A stretch of DNA of 35,492 nt from Flavobacterium psychrophilum (GCA_003243255.1 QFQM01000026.1:1-35492), one strand, 5' to 3'. Numbered from the stretch's first letter, positions 7,260-16,561 are shown. Numbers and translations are program-made. Notes: generated from the letters alone by a model not told the origin.

Positions 7260-8702
7260 ATGAAAAAAAGAATCCGCATAGTGTCTATGCTAGCAGTTGC
7301 CTTTTTTGCCTGTAACGGTTTTGCCCAGGCTAAAAAATGGACATTGCAGGAATGCGTGGATTATGCAATTAAAAACAATATTTCCATAAAGCTTTCTACT
7401 CTTGATGCAGAGACCGCATTGATCGCCAAAAGCGATTCGTGGGGGGCTTTTCTGCCAACTGCAGGTTTTCAGGGTAACCATTCCTGGAATATTGGTCTGA
7501 ACCAGAATATTACCACCGGTCTTTTAGAAAATCAGACAACGCAGTTTACCTCACTTGGTTTTAATGCAGGTATCGATATCTATAAAGGGTTGCAGAACCT
7601 GAACCGTCTTAAAAGGGCCAGGCTTGCAATTATAGCTTCGCAATACAAGCAAACCAAAATGGAAGAAGATGTGGCACTCAATGTGGCTAATGCCTATCTC
7701 CAGATTCTTTTTAATAAAGAAAACTTAAGGGTGCAGGAACAGCAGCTTTCGTATGATACAAGCCAGAAAGAACGTATTGAACAATTAGTAGATGGCGGGG
7801 CAGTACCAAAAGGCGACTTGCTGGATATTAATGCAACCATAGCTTCGGATAATCAAAAGAAGATTGCTGCAGAGAACGCATTGCTGCTTTCAAAGCTTAG
7901 CCTTGCGCAATTAATGCAGCTGGACGATTTCCTTAATTTAGATACAGAAGACAGCGATTATCCTGATGATGCGAGTGCTGTAATGCTGCAATCACCGGCT
8001 GATATTTATGAAAAAGCAAAGGGGATACGTACCGATCTTAAGGCTGCACAGACAGATGTTGAAGTTGCAGAAAAAGATTTGTCTATTGCAAGAGGTGCCT
8101 ACCATCCAACTTTGCAAGGCTTCTACAGTTTTACTACACGTGCGGCTTATTCGGATAAAATTATAGGTTTTCAGCCAAATACCGGGCAGCCTACTACGGT
8201 AATCGGTTATGTGGAAGGAACTAATCAAAATGTATTACAGCCAAACTCTGAACCTATATTAGGCAGAAGGGATCCTATTATCGACCAGTTTAATGACAAT
8301 AAAGGACATAATTTCGGGTTGTCTCTTAATATTCCTATCCTTAACGGGTTTACAGTAAGAAATAATGTGCAGCGTTCTAAAGTAGAACTTGAGCGTTCTA
8401 AAATTACGCTCCAGCAGAAAGAACTGGATTTAGAGCGTAACGTATATACTGCTTTTACCGATGCTAAGGGAGCCCAAAAATCCTATGAAGCGGCAATATC
8501 GGCAGCAAATGCCAGGGAGCAGTCGCTGGAATATGCTAAAGAAAGGTATGAGGTTGGCCTTATCAATATATTTGATCTTAACCAGGCACAGACCCTTTCT
8601 GTAAATGCGCAGTCGGAAGTGCTGAGAGCAAAATACGATTTTATATTTAAAGTAAAAATACTGGAGTTCTACTTCGGAATACCAATCTACCAAAAACAAT
8701 AA
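7260..8702 (+). CDS. TolC family outer membrane efflux protein
   Basis: This 480-residue protein has a signal peptide (MKKRIRIVSMLAV...GFAQA) followed by the TolC/OEP start WTLQECVDYAIKNN. Two OEP repeats follow, with long helical stretches and the family-typical closing segments YEVGLINIFDLNQAQ and AKYDFIFKVKILEFYFG. Trimers of this family form the outer-membrane and periplasmic channel of tripartite efflux or type I secretion systems. It sits directly upstream (two-base gap) of a membrane fusion protein, so the two form an export operon. No inner-membrane pump gene is adjacent. Confidence 0.92.
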   Translation: MKKRIRIVSMLAVAFFACNGFAQAKKWTLQECVDYAIKNNISIKLSTLDAETALIAKSDSWGAFLPTAGFQGNHSWNIGLNQNITTGLLENQTTQFTSLGFNAGIDIYKGLQNLNRLKRARLAIIASQYKQTKMEEDVALNVANAYLQILFNKENLRVQEQQLSYDTSQKERIEQLVDGGAVPKGDLLDINATIASDNQKKIAAENALLLSKLSLAQLMQLDDFLNLDTEDSDYPDDASAVMLQSPADIYEKAKGIRTDLKAAQTDVEVAEKDLSIARGAYHPTLQGFYSFTTRAAYSDKIIGFQPNTGQPTTVIGYVEGTNQNVLQPNSEPILGRRDPIIDQFNDNKGHNFGLSLNIPILNGFTVRNNVQRSKVELERSKITLQQKELDLERNVYTAFTDAKGAQKSYEAAISAANAREQSLEYAKERYEVGLINIFDLNQAQTLSVNAQSEVLRAKYDFIFKVKILEFYFGIPIYQKQ

Positions 8703-8704
8703 TC

Positions 8705-10003
8705 ATGTCAAAAAAAACTATTTATCTTTTATTAGGCGGATTAGTAGCCGTTATCATCTTGCTTGTAGTGCTTAAAAAATCAGGCGTTGTAGGTAAGAGT
8801 GAAGAGGGGAAAGAAGTAGAAACTGCTGTTGTAAAAGAAATCAATCTTATAGAAACTGTTTCGGCAACAGGAAAAGTGCAGCCCGAAGTAGAAGTGAAGA
8901 TATCTTCTGAAGTTTCAGGTGAAATTATTGAATTGCCGGTTAAAGAAGGAGAGGCTATTAAAAAAGGTGATCTTTTAGTGCGAATCAATCCGGATTTGTA
9001 CGAGTCAGGATTGAGCAGGACTGCTGCATCGCTTTCAACTGCCAAAGCCGGATTAAGCCAATCGGAAGCGCAGCTTAAGGAGGCTAAAGCAAATTACGAA
9101 CGTAATAAACGTCTTTTTGAGAAAGGTGTGATTTCTAAATCGGAGTGGGATAAAATAGTTTCGGCTTATGAAGTAGCTGTAGCTTCAAAACAATCGGCTT
9201 ATTATAATGTTGCAAGCGCGAATGCTACTGTTACTGAAGCAAAGGATAACCTTAACAGAACAACGATATATGCACCTGTTGATGGTACTATCTCTAAACT
9301 TGATGCCGAACTTGGCGAAAGGGTAGTGGGTACCCAACAGATGACAGGTACTGAGATATTAAGGGTGGCGAACCTGAACAATATGGAGGTTGAAGTTGAT
9401 GTGAATGAGAACGACATCGTTAAGATCGATATTGGTGATGCTGCTAATATTGAGGTTGATGCCTATCTGAAAAGACAGTTTAAAGGGGTTGTTACAAGTA
9501 TTTCGAACTCTGCAAGCAGTGAGCTTACTGCCGATCAGGTAACTAACTTTAAAGTTAAGGTAAGGATACTTAAAGAGTCTTATGAAGATATGACAAAAGG
9601 CAAGCCTGCTAATTATTCTCCTTTCAGGCCGGGAATGACAGCAACTGTAGATATTATTACTGAGAATAAGACAAATATACTAGCAGTGCCTATCAGTGCT
9701 GTAGTGGTAAAATCAGATACTACTGCCGTTAAGAAAGATGTGGTCGCAGAGCTGGAAGAAAAAGAGAAAGAGCAGAAAGAAGGCACTACAACTAAAAAAC
9801 ACGAGTGTGTTTTTGTAAAATCAGGTGATAAGGCTGTGCTTAAGCCAATTACTACAGGTATACAGGACGATACCAACATTGAGGTGGTAAAAGGCCTCAA
9901 AAAAGGAGATGAAGTTATTATTGGCCCTTATAATGTGGTCTCTAAAGAACTTGGTCCAAACGATAAGATTAGGGTAAAACCAAAAGACAAAGACACCAAA
10001 TAA
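8705..10003 (+). CDS. Periplasmic adaptor subunit of an efflux pump (membrane fusion protein)
   Basis: This 432-residue protein has an N-terminal membrane anchor (about 5-23), a biotinyl/lipoyl-like half at VSSEVSGEIIELPVKEGE, a coiled-coil hairpin (about 100-180), the second lipoyl half at TIYAPVDGTISKLDAELGE, then beta-barrel and membrane-proximal domains (GLKKGDEVIIGPYN). This is the MacA/HlyD/RND adaptor layout. It links an inner-membrane pump to TolC. A lysine- and glutamate-rich loop (about 338-360, including AELEEKEKEQKEG) is inserted before the final domain. It is tightly coupled to the TolC gene upstream and to tsaB three bases downstream, but no ABC or RND pump is present here. Confidence 0.9.
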   Translation: MSKKTIYLLLGGLVAVIILLVVLKKSGVVGKSEEGKEVETAVVKEINLIETVSATGKVQPEVEVKISSEVSGEIIELPVKEGEAIKKGDLLVRINPDLYESGLSRTAASLSTAKAGLSQSEAQLKEAKANYERNKRLFEKGVISKSEWDKIVSAYEVAVASKQSAYYNVASANATVTEAKDNLNRTTIYAPVDGTISKLDAELGERVVGTQQMTGTEILRVANLNNMEVEVDVNENDIVKIDIGDAANIEVDAYLKRQFKGVVTSISNSASSELTADQVTNFKVKVRILKESYEDMTKGKPANYSPFRPGMTATVDIITENKTNILAVPISAVVVKSDTTAVKKDVVAELEEKEKEQKEGTTTKKHECVFVKSGDKAVLKPITTGIQDDTNIEVVKGLKKGDEVIIGPYNVVSKELGPNDKIRVKPKDKDTK

Positions 10004-10006
10004 GCT

Positions 10007-10666
10007 ATGGCTTTTATTTTAAATATTGAAACAGCTACTAAAAACTGCTCTGTTTGTCTGGCAAAAGACGGAATTGCGGTTGCAGTAGCTGAATATGCAG
10101 GAGAAGGCTATGCCCATGCTGAAAAATTACACGTTTTTATAGAGGAAGTACTTCAAAAGGGAGGTATTTCTTTTAAAGAGTTGTCAGGTATAGCCGTAAG
10201 TATGGGACCAGGTTCTTATACAGGGCTACGTATTGGAGTATCGGCAGCAAAAGGGTTATGCTATGCGTTAAATATACCTCTTATTGCTGTTGAGACCCTT
10301 GAATTGCTTGCAAGGAAGATTGTGGTAGAGTCTGGAGTAATAATTCCTATGATCGACGCCCGCCGTATGGAGGCTTATACTGCTGTTTTTGATAAAGAAT
10401 ATAATAAACTAAGGGATACTAAAGCCGAAATTATTACCGAAGAGTCTTTTGCTGAAACTGAAGGTATAATTCATCTTTTAGGAGATGGTGCGTCTAAATG
10501 CCGGGAAGTGCTTACATCAGAGCGTTTTGTTTATCATGATGCAATTTTATATCCTTCGGCACAAGAGATGGCGGCTCTTTCATATGAGAGCTATAAAAAA
10601 AGCGACACCGTAGATGTCGCTTATTTTGAACCATTTTATCTTAAAGATTTTATCGCTGGTAAGTAG
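10007..10666 (+). CDS. tsaB: tRNA threonylcarbamoyladenosine biosynthesis protein TsaB
   Basis: This 219-residue protein of the ASKHA/Kae1-like fold starts with ILNIETATKNCSVCL and has the TsaB signature GIAVSMGPGSYTGLRIGVSAAKG. It partners with TsaD and TsaE to make the universal t6A37 modification of ANN-decoding tRNAs. TsaB itself lacks catalytic activity and is a scaffold. The start lies three bases after the adaptor gene, so it is probably co-transcribed with the efflux pair despite the unrelated function. Length and motif agree with the family. Confidence 0.95.
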   Translation: MAFILNIETATKNCSVCLAKDGIAVAVAEYAGEGYAHAEKLHVFIEEVLQKGGISFKELSGIAVSMGPGSYTGLRIGVSAAKGLCYALNIPLIAVETLELLARKIVVESGVIIPMIDARRMEAYTAVFDKEYNKLRDTKAEIITEESFAETEGIIHLLGDGASKCREVLTSERFVYHDAILYPSAQEMAALSYESYKKSDTVDVAYFEPFYLKDFIAGK

Positions 10667-10672
10667 GGTAAA

Positions 10673-11353
10673 TTATAAACTGTTGTTTATATAAGCACCT
10701 ACCTGCTCAAGATCAGCTTCTTTTTCAAGATCAAGCTTGTTCTTTTTTATGAAGTCAAGGATTTCTTTGCTTTTTGAAGGAACAAGTTTTGCAAGATCCT
10801 TTTTGCTTGAGAAAAACTCAGCATTCTGATCTTTTATTTTGATATAAAATTCATCATCAAGTTTCTTATAAGCAGCAGGTTTGTATGTTTGGTAGCTGCT
10901 TGCAGGGAAAACTTCAGGCTGAAGGAAGATTCTTTCTCTCTTAAAAATTTTCACACTAGGATTGTCGCTAACAAGACTTAGGTAACCCGTTTGGATTTCA
11001 CCTTTTTCATTTCTATACTGCTCGTATGTATAAACATCGGCAGTTCCGGTAAAGGTAATAGTAACACCTGCTTGTTGCGGTAATATTTTTTCTGTTCCTG
11101 CAATGTGATCGCTTACCTGAAAATTATCTGCATAAGCATTATAACGTACAAGTACCGTATTGTCAAGGTTTGATACTTTGGCTGGCATGTATTTTTCATT
11201 AATAAACATTGAACCAGTAGCCGCCTGACTTTTCTCTTTCATTAGTGTAATCTGCCCTCCGCTTGTGTGAACGGGTGTTTGATTAACCTGTGCAGTCGCA
11301 ATTACAGATGTAAGTGCAAATCCTGCAGCGTAAAATAGCTTTGAATTTTTCAT
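10673..11353 (-). CDS. Secreted protein of unknown function
   Basis: This 226-residue protein has a clear signal peptide (MKNSKLFYAAGFALTSVIATAQ). I do not recognise the family. The mature part opens with a TSGGQITLMKEKSQAATGSMFINEKYMPAKV stretch, has beta-rich middle sections, and ends in a charged helical region (KSKEILDFIKKNKLDLEKEADL). No catalytic motif is seen. It converges with tsaB (a six-base gap) and appears to be a single-gene unit with a TAnnTTTG promoter element on the minus strand. It looks like a periplasmic or surface protein. Confidence 0.75.
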   Translation of the reverse strand: MKNSKLFYAAGFALTSVIATAQVNQTPVHTSGGQITLMKEKSQAATGSMFINEKYMPAKVSNLDNTVLVRYNAYADNFQVSDHIAGTEKILPQQAGVTITFTGTADVYTYEQYRNEKGEIQTGYLSLVSDNPSVKIFKRERIFLQPEVFPASSYQTYKPAAYKKLDDEFYIKIKDQNAEFFSSKKDLAKLVPSKSKEILDFIKKNKLDLEKEADLEQVGAYINNSL

Positions 11354-11395
11354 TTTTGGATAATAATTTTTTGTGCAATTTTTTTAAATAGGAAG

Positions 11396-11403
11396 CAAAT
11401 ATA
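11396..11403 (-). promoter_or_regulatory. Predicted -7 element for the secreted unknown protein
   Basis: On the minus strand the sequence is TATATTTG, matching TAnnTTTG, about 42 bases before the ATG at 11353. No clear TTG element at the right distance. Confidence 0.45.
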
Positions 11404-11502
11404 GTTTTTAATAGCAATAATTGCGATTTTTTTCACAGTAAATATGGCTGGTAAAAAGAATATTTAACACCTATAACGTATTAGTGCTTAAATTATTGTG
11501 GG

Positions 11503-12351
11503 CTATATCTTTTTTTGGCCGCCTTTAGAAGGGGAGTCATTTTGAGGAGCTGATATCTCAATTCCGTTTGACTCAAATGCAGATTTAATATTTTCATAAA
11601 AGCTGGAAACGACCGAAGTGTGGTTGCTTCTTTCTGACCATAACAGCACATTAAGAATAACAGCATTTTCTGCAAGGTCTTTTATATCAATGGCATGTGC
11701 CGGGCTTTTTAATATCCTGTTGTCTTTTTCGATAACGGAATTAATCACTTCTTTAACTTTCCCAAGATCGCTGTTATATCCTACAGTAAGCATTATTTCT
11801 GCACGTCGCAAAGGCTCCTGTGAAAAGTTTTTGATCGTGTTGTTAGATAAGGTGCCATTCGGTAAATAAACGATCTGATTATTGCTCGTTACGAGTTGGG
11901 TGCTGAATATCTGTATGCTTCTAACGGTTCCGCCCTGTCCCTGGGCTTCGATATAATCACCAACTCGGAAGGGTTTAAACAGGACTATCAGTAACCCACC
12001 TGCAAAATTTGATAAAGAACCCTGCAATGATAAGCCTACTGCGATACCAATTGTTCCTAAAAGTGCCATCAGTGATGTTGTTTGCACTCCAAGTTGATCA
12101 ATGATTGAAATTATTAGAGTAACTCTAAATATCCAGGTACATACGTCTAATACAAATTTCAAAAAAGTTGGATCCATTTCCCTTGACATCATCAATCGGG
12201 TTATGATTTTCCTGAAAATTTTAATAAGTATAATTCCTATTACAAGAAAAGCTACAGCTCTTAATAAGTTTGGAATAAAGTTTATTACAGTTGTGGTTGC
12301 CCACTCTATAAAATAACCGGCTTTGTCGGTGTCTATAAATAACGGAATCAT
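11503..12351 (-). CDS. MscS-type mechanosensitive ion channel
   Basis: This 282-residue protein has three N-terminal membrane helices. The third is the pore-lining glycine/alanine helix GTIGIAVGLSLQGSLSNFAGG, followed by the beta-domain motif PFRVGDYIEAQGQGGTV and the YLPNG segment. All are signatures of the small MscS family, and length matches E. coli MscS (286 residues). The channel opens under membrane tension to release solutes in hypoosmotic shock. The start codon overlaps the stop of the upstream minus-strand DUF255 gene by one base, so the two are co-translated. Confidence 0.93.
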   Translation of the reverse strand: MIPLFIDTDKAGYFIEWATTTVINFIPNLLRAVAFLVIGIILIKIFRKIITRLMMSREMDPTFLKFVLDVCTWIFRVTLIISIIDQLGVQTTSLMALLGTIGIAVGLSLQGSLSNFAGGLLIVLFKPFRVGDYIEAQGQGGTVRSIQIFSTQLVTSNNQIVYLPNGTLSNNTIKNFSQEPLRRAEIMLTVGYNSDLGKVKEVINSVIEKDNRILKSPAHAIDIKDLAENAVILNVLLWSERSNHTSVVSSFYENIKSAFESNGIEISAPQNDSPSKGGQKKI

Positions 12352-14369
12352 TATGGGTTTAATTCTTTTAAGGTTTCTTCAATAGTGTTTTTGGGAAGCC
12401 CACAGGCTTTATTCTGGCAAATATAAAACAGCTCTTCGTCCTGTACAAAACGATTTGCAAGGAATGGTATTGTGCTTTCCGATGTGCTGCCGGCAATAAT
12501 TACGTGTGGAAGATATTGATTGTTTATCTGCTTAATATTTTCAGCTGCATTTATACCACAAACTGCCAGTTCTTTATTCTTGTTGGAAAGATCCAGCCAT
12601 AAATTAAGCCAGTTTGAAAATGCTGACGGATAATCAAGATTCGGGATGATAAGATAAAGCATCTGTAATGCAACTTTTTCATAATAGCTGTTATCAAACA
12701 GGATGCTGAGTTTATACAACACATTTGCTATAACTGAATTAGAGGCAGGAATTACATTGTCTTCAGTTTCGAAATGATCAGCAATAAGTTGCTCTTCCCT
12801 TGATGATGTGTAGGCAAAGAATTGTTGCTGTTTATTGTAAAAATTCTCCAGGCAATAGTCAACAAGTTGCTTGGCGTAAAGCAGCCATTTTTCTTCCAAA
12901 GTAGCCTCATAAAGGGCAATAAAGGCCTCCGCCGTAAGGGCATAGTCTTCAAGAAAGCCATTAATTTTTGCGGTTCCGTTTTTGTAGGTTCTCCATAAAT
13001 TCCCATCAGGATGCCAAAGCTTATCGCATATAAATGCAGCATTTCTTCGGGCAGTGATAATGTATTCTTCGTCGCCTAATGCTTTATACGCATCGGCATA
13101 TCCTTTTAGCATCAGGGCGTTCCATGAAGTGAGTATCTTATCATCTAAACGCGGTTTTGATCGCTTTTCACGTTCGTTATAGAGTGTCTTTTCCCACTCT
13201 TGCTTCTTAGACAGTAATGTTTCCGCTGAAATCCCATTGGCTTCGGCAATGTTCTCAAGCGAATCATTCTGTATGAGTACAAAGTTTCCTTCTTCCCAAT
13301 AGCCAAATTCATTTATGTTGAAAACCTTGGCGAAAAGCTCAAAATCATCTTTCAACAGATCTTTCAATTCCTGCTTTTGCCATACATAAAAGGCGCCTTC
13401 TTCAAGGTGTTCTTTTGCATTGAGGCTGTCAGCATCTAGGGCACTGTAAAAACCTCCACTATTGTCCAGAAGTTCTTTAGTAAGGAAACGGTGTGTTTTT
13501 TCAATTACCTCTTTGTAAAGCGGATTATGGGTTCGTTTATAAGCTTCTGCATAAAGGCTCATTAGTTGTCCGTTGTCATACAGCATTTTTTCAAAATGGG
13601 GAACATGCCATTTCATATCTACCGAATAACGGGAAAAGCCTCCGTCAACCGTATCGAAAAGGCCTCCCCACGCCATTCGCGTAAGGGTAATATCGACAAA
13701 CTCAAGTATATCATCTCTCTTTTCCTGAAAACCATAACGCTGCAGGAACAGGTAATTGTTGGGCATCATAAATTTTGGGGCGCGTGCGTGCCCTCCAAAT
13801 TCCCAGTCAAAGCTTTTTGCCCATTTTTCTATGAGCGGAGCTATGTTGTCAGGGTGTGTGATTTCTCCTGTTGTGTTTTCGGCTACTAAAACCAGCGATT
13901 GTATACCGCCTAATAGTTTCTCGGCATATTCGGTCATTTTTTTAGGTTCGGTTACAAACAAAAGCTGAAGCTGTTTCAGTGCATCCATCCATTCGTTTTT
14001 GCGGAAGTAGGTACCACCCCAAACCGGTCTGCCATCAGGTAACAACACAACATTCATAGGCCATCCGCCACGCCCGGTCATGATCTGAACCGCTTTCATA
14101 TAAGTGGCATCCACATCAGGACGTTCCTCTCTGTCTACCTTTATCGAGACAAAATTCTGATTCATTATTTCAGCAACCTCTTCATCTTCAAAACTCTCAT
14201 GCTCCATAACATGGCACCAGTGGCAGGCTGAGTAACCTACGCTCAGCACGATGAGTTTGTTATTAGTAGTTGCCTCCGTTAATGCGGCTTCATTCCAGGC
14301 TTTCCAGTGGATAGGGTTGTTAGCATGCTGAAGCAGGTAAGGGCTGGTCTCTAAATGCAGTTCGTTCAT
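12351..14369 (-). CDS. Thioredoxin domain-containing protein, DUF255/YyaL (SSP411-like) family
   Basis: This 672-residue protein opens with the DUF255 thioredoxin-fold region: SPYLLQHANNPIHW, the SACHWCHVM motif (Cys49, Cys52) and VDREERPDVDATYM. The remaining approximately 500 residues are a six-hairpin (alpha/alpha) glycosidase-like domain, with motifs such as WGGLFDTVDGGFSRYSVD and WHVPHFEKMLYDN. This architecture matches bacterial YyaL and eukaryotic spermatogenesis-associated protein 20, and length agrees. Function is poorly known; a redox and sugar-related role is usually suggested. A good minus-strand promoter precedes it and the MscS gene follows with a one-base overlap. Confidence 0.92.
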   Translation of the reverse strand: MNELHLETSPYLLQHANNPIHWKAWNEAALTEATTNNKLIVLSVGYSACHWCHVMEHESFEDEEVAEIMNQNFVSIKVDREERPDVDATYMKAVQIMTGRGGWPMNVVLLPDGRPVWGGTYFRKNEWMDALKQLQLLFVTEPKKMTEYAEKLLGGIQSLVLVAENTTGEITHPDNIAPLIEKWAKSFDWEFGGHARAPKFMMPNNYLFLQRYGFQEKRDDILEFVDITLTRMAWGGLFDTVDGGFSRYSVDMKWHVPHFEKMLYDNGQLMSLYAEAYKRTHNPLYKEVIEKTHRFLTKELLDNSGGFYSALDADSLNAKEHLEEGAFYVWQKQELKDLLKDDFELFAKVFNINEFGYWEEGNFVLIQNDSLENIAEANGISAETLLSKKQEWEKTLYNEREKRSKPRLDDKILTSWNALMLKGYADAYKALGDEEYIITARRNAAFICDKLWHPDGNLWRTYKNGTAKINGFLEDYALTAEAFIALYEATLEEKWLLYAKQLVDYCLENFYNKQQQFFAYTSSREEQLIADHFETEDNVIPASNSVIANVLYKLSILFDNSYYEKVALQMLYLIIPNLDYPSAFSNWLNLWLDLSNKNKELAVCGINAAENIKQINNQYLPHVIIAGSTSESTIPFLANRFVQDEELFYICQNKACGLPKNTIEETLKELNP

Positions 14370-14391
14370 GATTTTTGGTAAAAATGATTTC

Positions 14392-14421
14392 CAAAATTAC
14401 TAAAAGAAACGGGGGCTTCAA
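14392..14421 (-). promoter_or_regulatory. Promoter of the DUF255-MscS operon
   Basis: Minus strand: TTG (14419-14421), 19-base spacer, TAATTTTG (14392-14399). This is a good match to the Bacteroidota consensus and lies about 23 bases before the start codon. Confidence 0.65.
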
Positions 14422-14503
14422 AGGTATTTGACAAAACAAAAGCAGTCTGCATCTATGATGTTAAAGGAGTATTAAAAATCTTAATTTTCATAGGGTTTTA
14501 TGT

Positions 14504-14511
14504 TAAATTTG
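14504..14511 (+). promoter_or_regulatory. Predicted -7 element for the desaturase gene
   Basis: TAAATTTG matches TAnnTTTG and lies 27 bases before the ATG at 14539. The -33 region has only a T-run. Confidence 0.45.
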
Positions 14512-14538
14512 ATAGAACAATGCTAGCCAGTAACCATC

Positions 14539-15639
14539 ATGGAAAAATTAAAAAGACCGGTGTACCTTAAGCCGGAAGCTGATGATTTTTTTAAAAAGAT
14601 GCGCAGGGAGGTAGAGGAAACGGTTTTACAAAACAAATCATTGCGCCGCTACAACATTATTAAATCCTTTGGGGTTTTAGCTCTCTATTTTGTTTTTTAT
14701 GCCGGCATTCTTTTTTTAGGTAACAGTACCCCTTTACTATTCCTGTTTTATATTTTGTGTGGTGTAACCATGATTGTACTTTTTATAAATGCCTTTCATG
14801 ATGCGGCTCATGGGGCGTTATTTAAAAAGCCGAAACACAATACTATGTTTACCTATGTGCTGGAGCTTTTTGGGAGCAACCGCTGGTTGTGGATACGTCG
14901 CCACATAAGCCTGCATCATGCCTATCCCAATGTGCAGGATTGGGATGTTGATATGAAACAAAGTGATATCGTCAGGATATTTCCAAACAGCCCGTTATTT
15001 AATTACCATAGATATCAGCATATTTACATGTGGTTAATATATCCGTTATATAGCCTAAACTGGCTTTACATAAGGGATTTTAAAGATTTTTTCGGTACAA
15101 AGAATAATTATGTAAAAAGAATAACAACGATTCCCAGGGTTGAAGTATACAGGCTTTTTATAACAAAGGCATTAAATCTCTTTTATTTACTGTTTGTGCC
15201 AATGGCGATACTGAATCAACCGTGGTATGTGGTGCTTGGTGGCTGGTTTGCTATGCATGTTTGCGCAAGTGTTGTAGGTGTTGTCGCCCTTGTTTCAACA
15301 CATGTTGACGAACATGCCCATTTTCCGCAAACGGATGAAGATGGAAAACTGTCTTCTACGTGGGCTATGCACCAGATGATTGTCACTAAAGATTTTAGTG
15401 CTAATAGTCCTCTGGCTAATTTTTTATATGGCGGATTTACGCATCACGTGGCTCATCATCTTTTCCCGGGAGTAGGGCATACCTATTATCCTCACATAAC
15501 ACCAATTATTAAACGTTATGCCGAAGAATATGATCTTCCTTATACCAATTATCCTTTTTATGATGCGGTTCGCTCGCACTTCAGGATGCTTAAAAATAAG
15601 GGAGTTCAGGAAAATATATTAATGACGGGAGAGATATGA
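14539..15639 (+). CDS. Membrane fatty acid desaturase
   Basis: This 366-residue integral membrane protein contains the three histidine boxes of di-iron acyl desaturases: HDAAHG (His87-His91), HISLHH (His122-His127) and HHVAHH (about 301-306). There are hydrophobic helix pairs between them. The spacing and the FPGVGHTYYPHI ending resemble DesA/linoleoyl-CoA desaturase-like proteins of the FA_desaturase family. It would introduce double bonds into fatty acyl chains using O2 and an electron donor; position specificity cannot be read from sequence. It appears to be a single-gene unit upstream of the ArsR operon. Confidence 0.9.
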   Translation: MEKLKRPVYLKPEADDFFKKMRREVEETVLQNKSLRRYNIIKSFGVLALYFVFYAGILFLGNSTPLLFLFYILCGVTMIVLFINAFHDAAHGALFKKPKHNTMFTYVLELFGSNRWLWIRRHISLHHAYPNVQDWDVDMKQSDIVRIFPNSPLFNYHRYQHIYMWLIYPLYSLNWLYIRDFKDFFGTKNNYVKRITTIPRVEVYRLFITKALNLFYLLFVPMAILNQPWYVVLGGWFAMHVCASVVGVVALVSTHVDEHAHFPQTDEDGKLSSTWAMHQMIVTKDFSANSPLANFLYGGFTHHVAHHLFPGVGHTYYPHITPIIKRYAEEYDLPYTNYPFYDAVRSHFRMLKNKGVQENILMTGEI

Positions 15640-15671
15640 CGTGGCGGCATCAAAAAAAATGATAAAAATAT

Positions 15672-15700
15672 TTGAGAAACCAATTAGTTGCGTATATTTG
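15672..15700 (+). promoter_or_regulatory. Promoter of the ArsR operon
   Basis: TTG (15672-15674), 18-base spacer, TATATTTG (15693-15700). The -7 element occupies the loop of the operator palindrome. A second TAnnTTTG (TAATTTTG, 15717-15724) lies just downstream and could be an alternative. Confidence 0.65.
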
Positions 15701-15715
15701 CAACTGATTGGTTTC
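15676..15715. promoter_or_regulatory. Palindromic operator overlapping the ArsR promoter
   Basis: Arms GAAACCAATTAGTTGC (15676-15691) and GCAACTGATTGGTTTC (15700-15715) match at 15 of 16 positions around an 8-base centre. They cover the spacer and -7 element of the promoter. This is the expected layout for autorepression by the adjacent ArsR-type regulator. Confidence 0.7.
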
Positions 15716-15734
15716 TTAATTTTGTGAAAGAGAT

Positions 15735-16049
15735 ATGAGAAGAGATGTTTTTCAGGCAATTGCCGACCCGACCCGACGCGCCATTATTGCTTTGATAGCG
15801 TTACAGGCTATGACACCTAATGCATTGGCTGAACATTTTGATATGAGCAGGCAGGCAGTTTCTAAGCATTTAAAGATACTCACGGAGTGCGAACTCATTA
15901 AGCAGGATCATAAAGGAAGAGAGATTTATTATCAGCTTGAAATTGATAAAATGAAAGAGATAGACAAATGGCTCGAACAATTCCGGAAGATTTGGGAAGA
16001 TAAATTCAGTCAGCTGGATGATTTACTGAACAACCTAAAACAACAATAA
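15735..16049 (+). CDS. ArsR-family winged-helix transcriptional regulator
   Basis: This 104-residue protein has the classic ArsR start [21 protein letters not shown] and the recognition helix region [20 protein letters not shown], followed by the wing KGREIYYQ. No metal-binding ELCVC-type motif is seen, so it belongs to the metal-free group often paired with AHSA1/SRPBCC proteins (SdpR/YdfF-like). It is the first gene of a four-gene operon and its promoter is covered by a 40-bp palindrome, which points to autoregulation. The next gene starts two bases after its stop. The inducing signal cannot be inferred. Confidence 0.92.
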   Translation: MRRDVFQAIADPTRRAIIALIALQAMTPNALAEHFDMSRQAVSKHLKILTECELIKQDHKGREIYYQLEIDKMKEIDKWLEQFRKIWEDKFSQLDDLLNNLKQQ

Positions 16050-16050
16050 C

Positions 16051-16554
16051 ATGAAAAACAACCTGCTGTTCGACTTTGTGGTCGATAAGGAGAAAAACAC
16101 CCTGACAATTAAAAGGGAATTTGCAGCACCCAGGCAATTGGTATGGGATGCTCACACTAAAAGTGAGTTGCTTAATCAGTGGTTTGCCCCAAAGCCCATG
16201 ACTACCAAAACCAAATCGATGGATTTTAGTGAGGGCGGGCACTGGGTATATGCCATGATAGAGCCCAACGGAACCGAATACTGGGGACGTATGGATTATA
16301 TAAAGATCAATCCGATTGAATCCTACACGGGGCTTGATGGTTTTTGCGATAATACGGGCGAATTGAATCCTGATTTGCCGCGTGCATCATGGGATGTTCA
16401 GTTTAAGGATATGGGTGAGCATTCGATAGTGGAGAATGTGGTAACCTACAATTCGCTTAGTGATATCGAAACGATAATAAATATGGGTATGGAAGAAGGA
16501 ATGAAATCTACCCTTGAAAGGCTTGATGATTTATTAGAAAAACTAACCAATTAA
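16051..16554 (+). CDS. SRPBCC/AHSA1 domain protein (first)
   Basis: This 167-residue helix-grip protein has the AHSA1 start ITIKREFAAPRQLVWDAHT, WFAPKPM, and the closing helix GMEEGMKSTLERLDDLLEKL. Members bind hydrophobic ligands or act as Aha1-like co-chaperones; the actual ligand here is unknown. It directly follows the ArsR regulator gene in an operon, a pairing common in Bacteroidota and Firmicutes. No signal peptide, so it is cytoplasmic. Confidence 0.88.
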   Translation: MKNNLLFDFVVDKEKNTLTIKREFAAPRQLVWDAHTKSELLNQWFAPKPMTTKTKSMDFSEGGHWVYAMIEPNGTEYWGRMDYIKINPIESYTGLDGFCDNTGELNPDLPRASWDVQFKDMGEHSIVENVVTYNSLSDIETIINMGMEEGMKSTLERLDDLLEKLTN

Positions 16555-16561
16555 TTATAAC

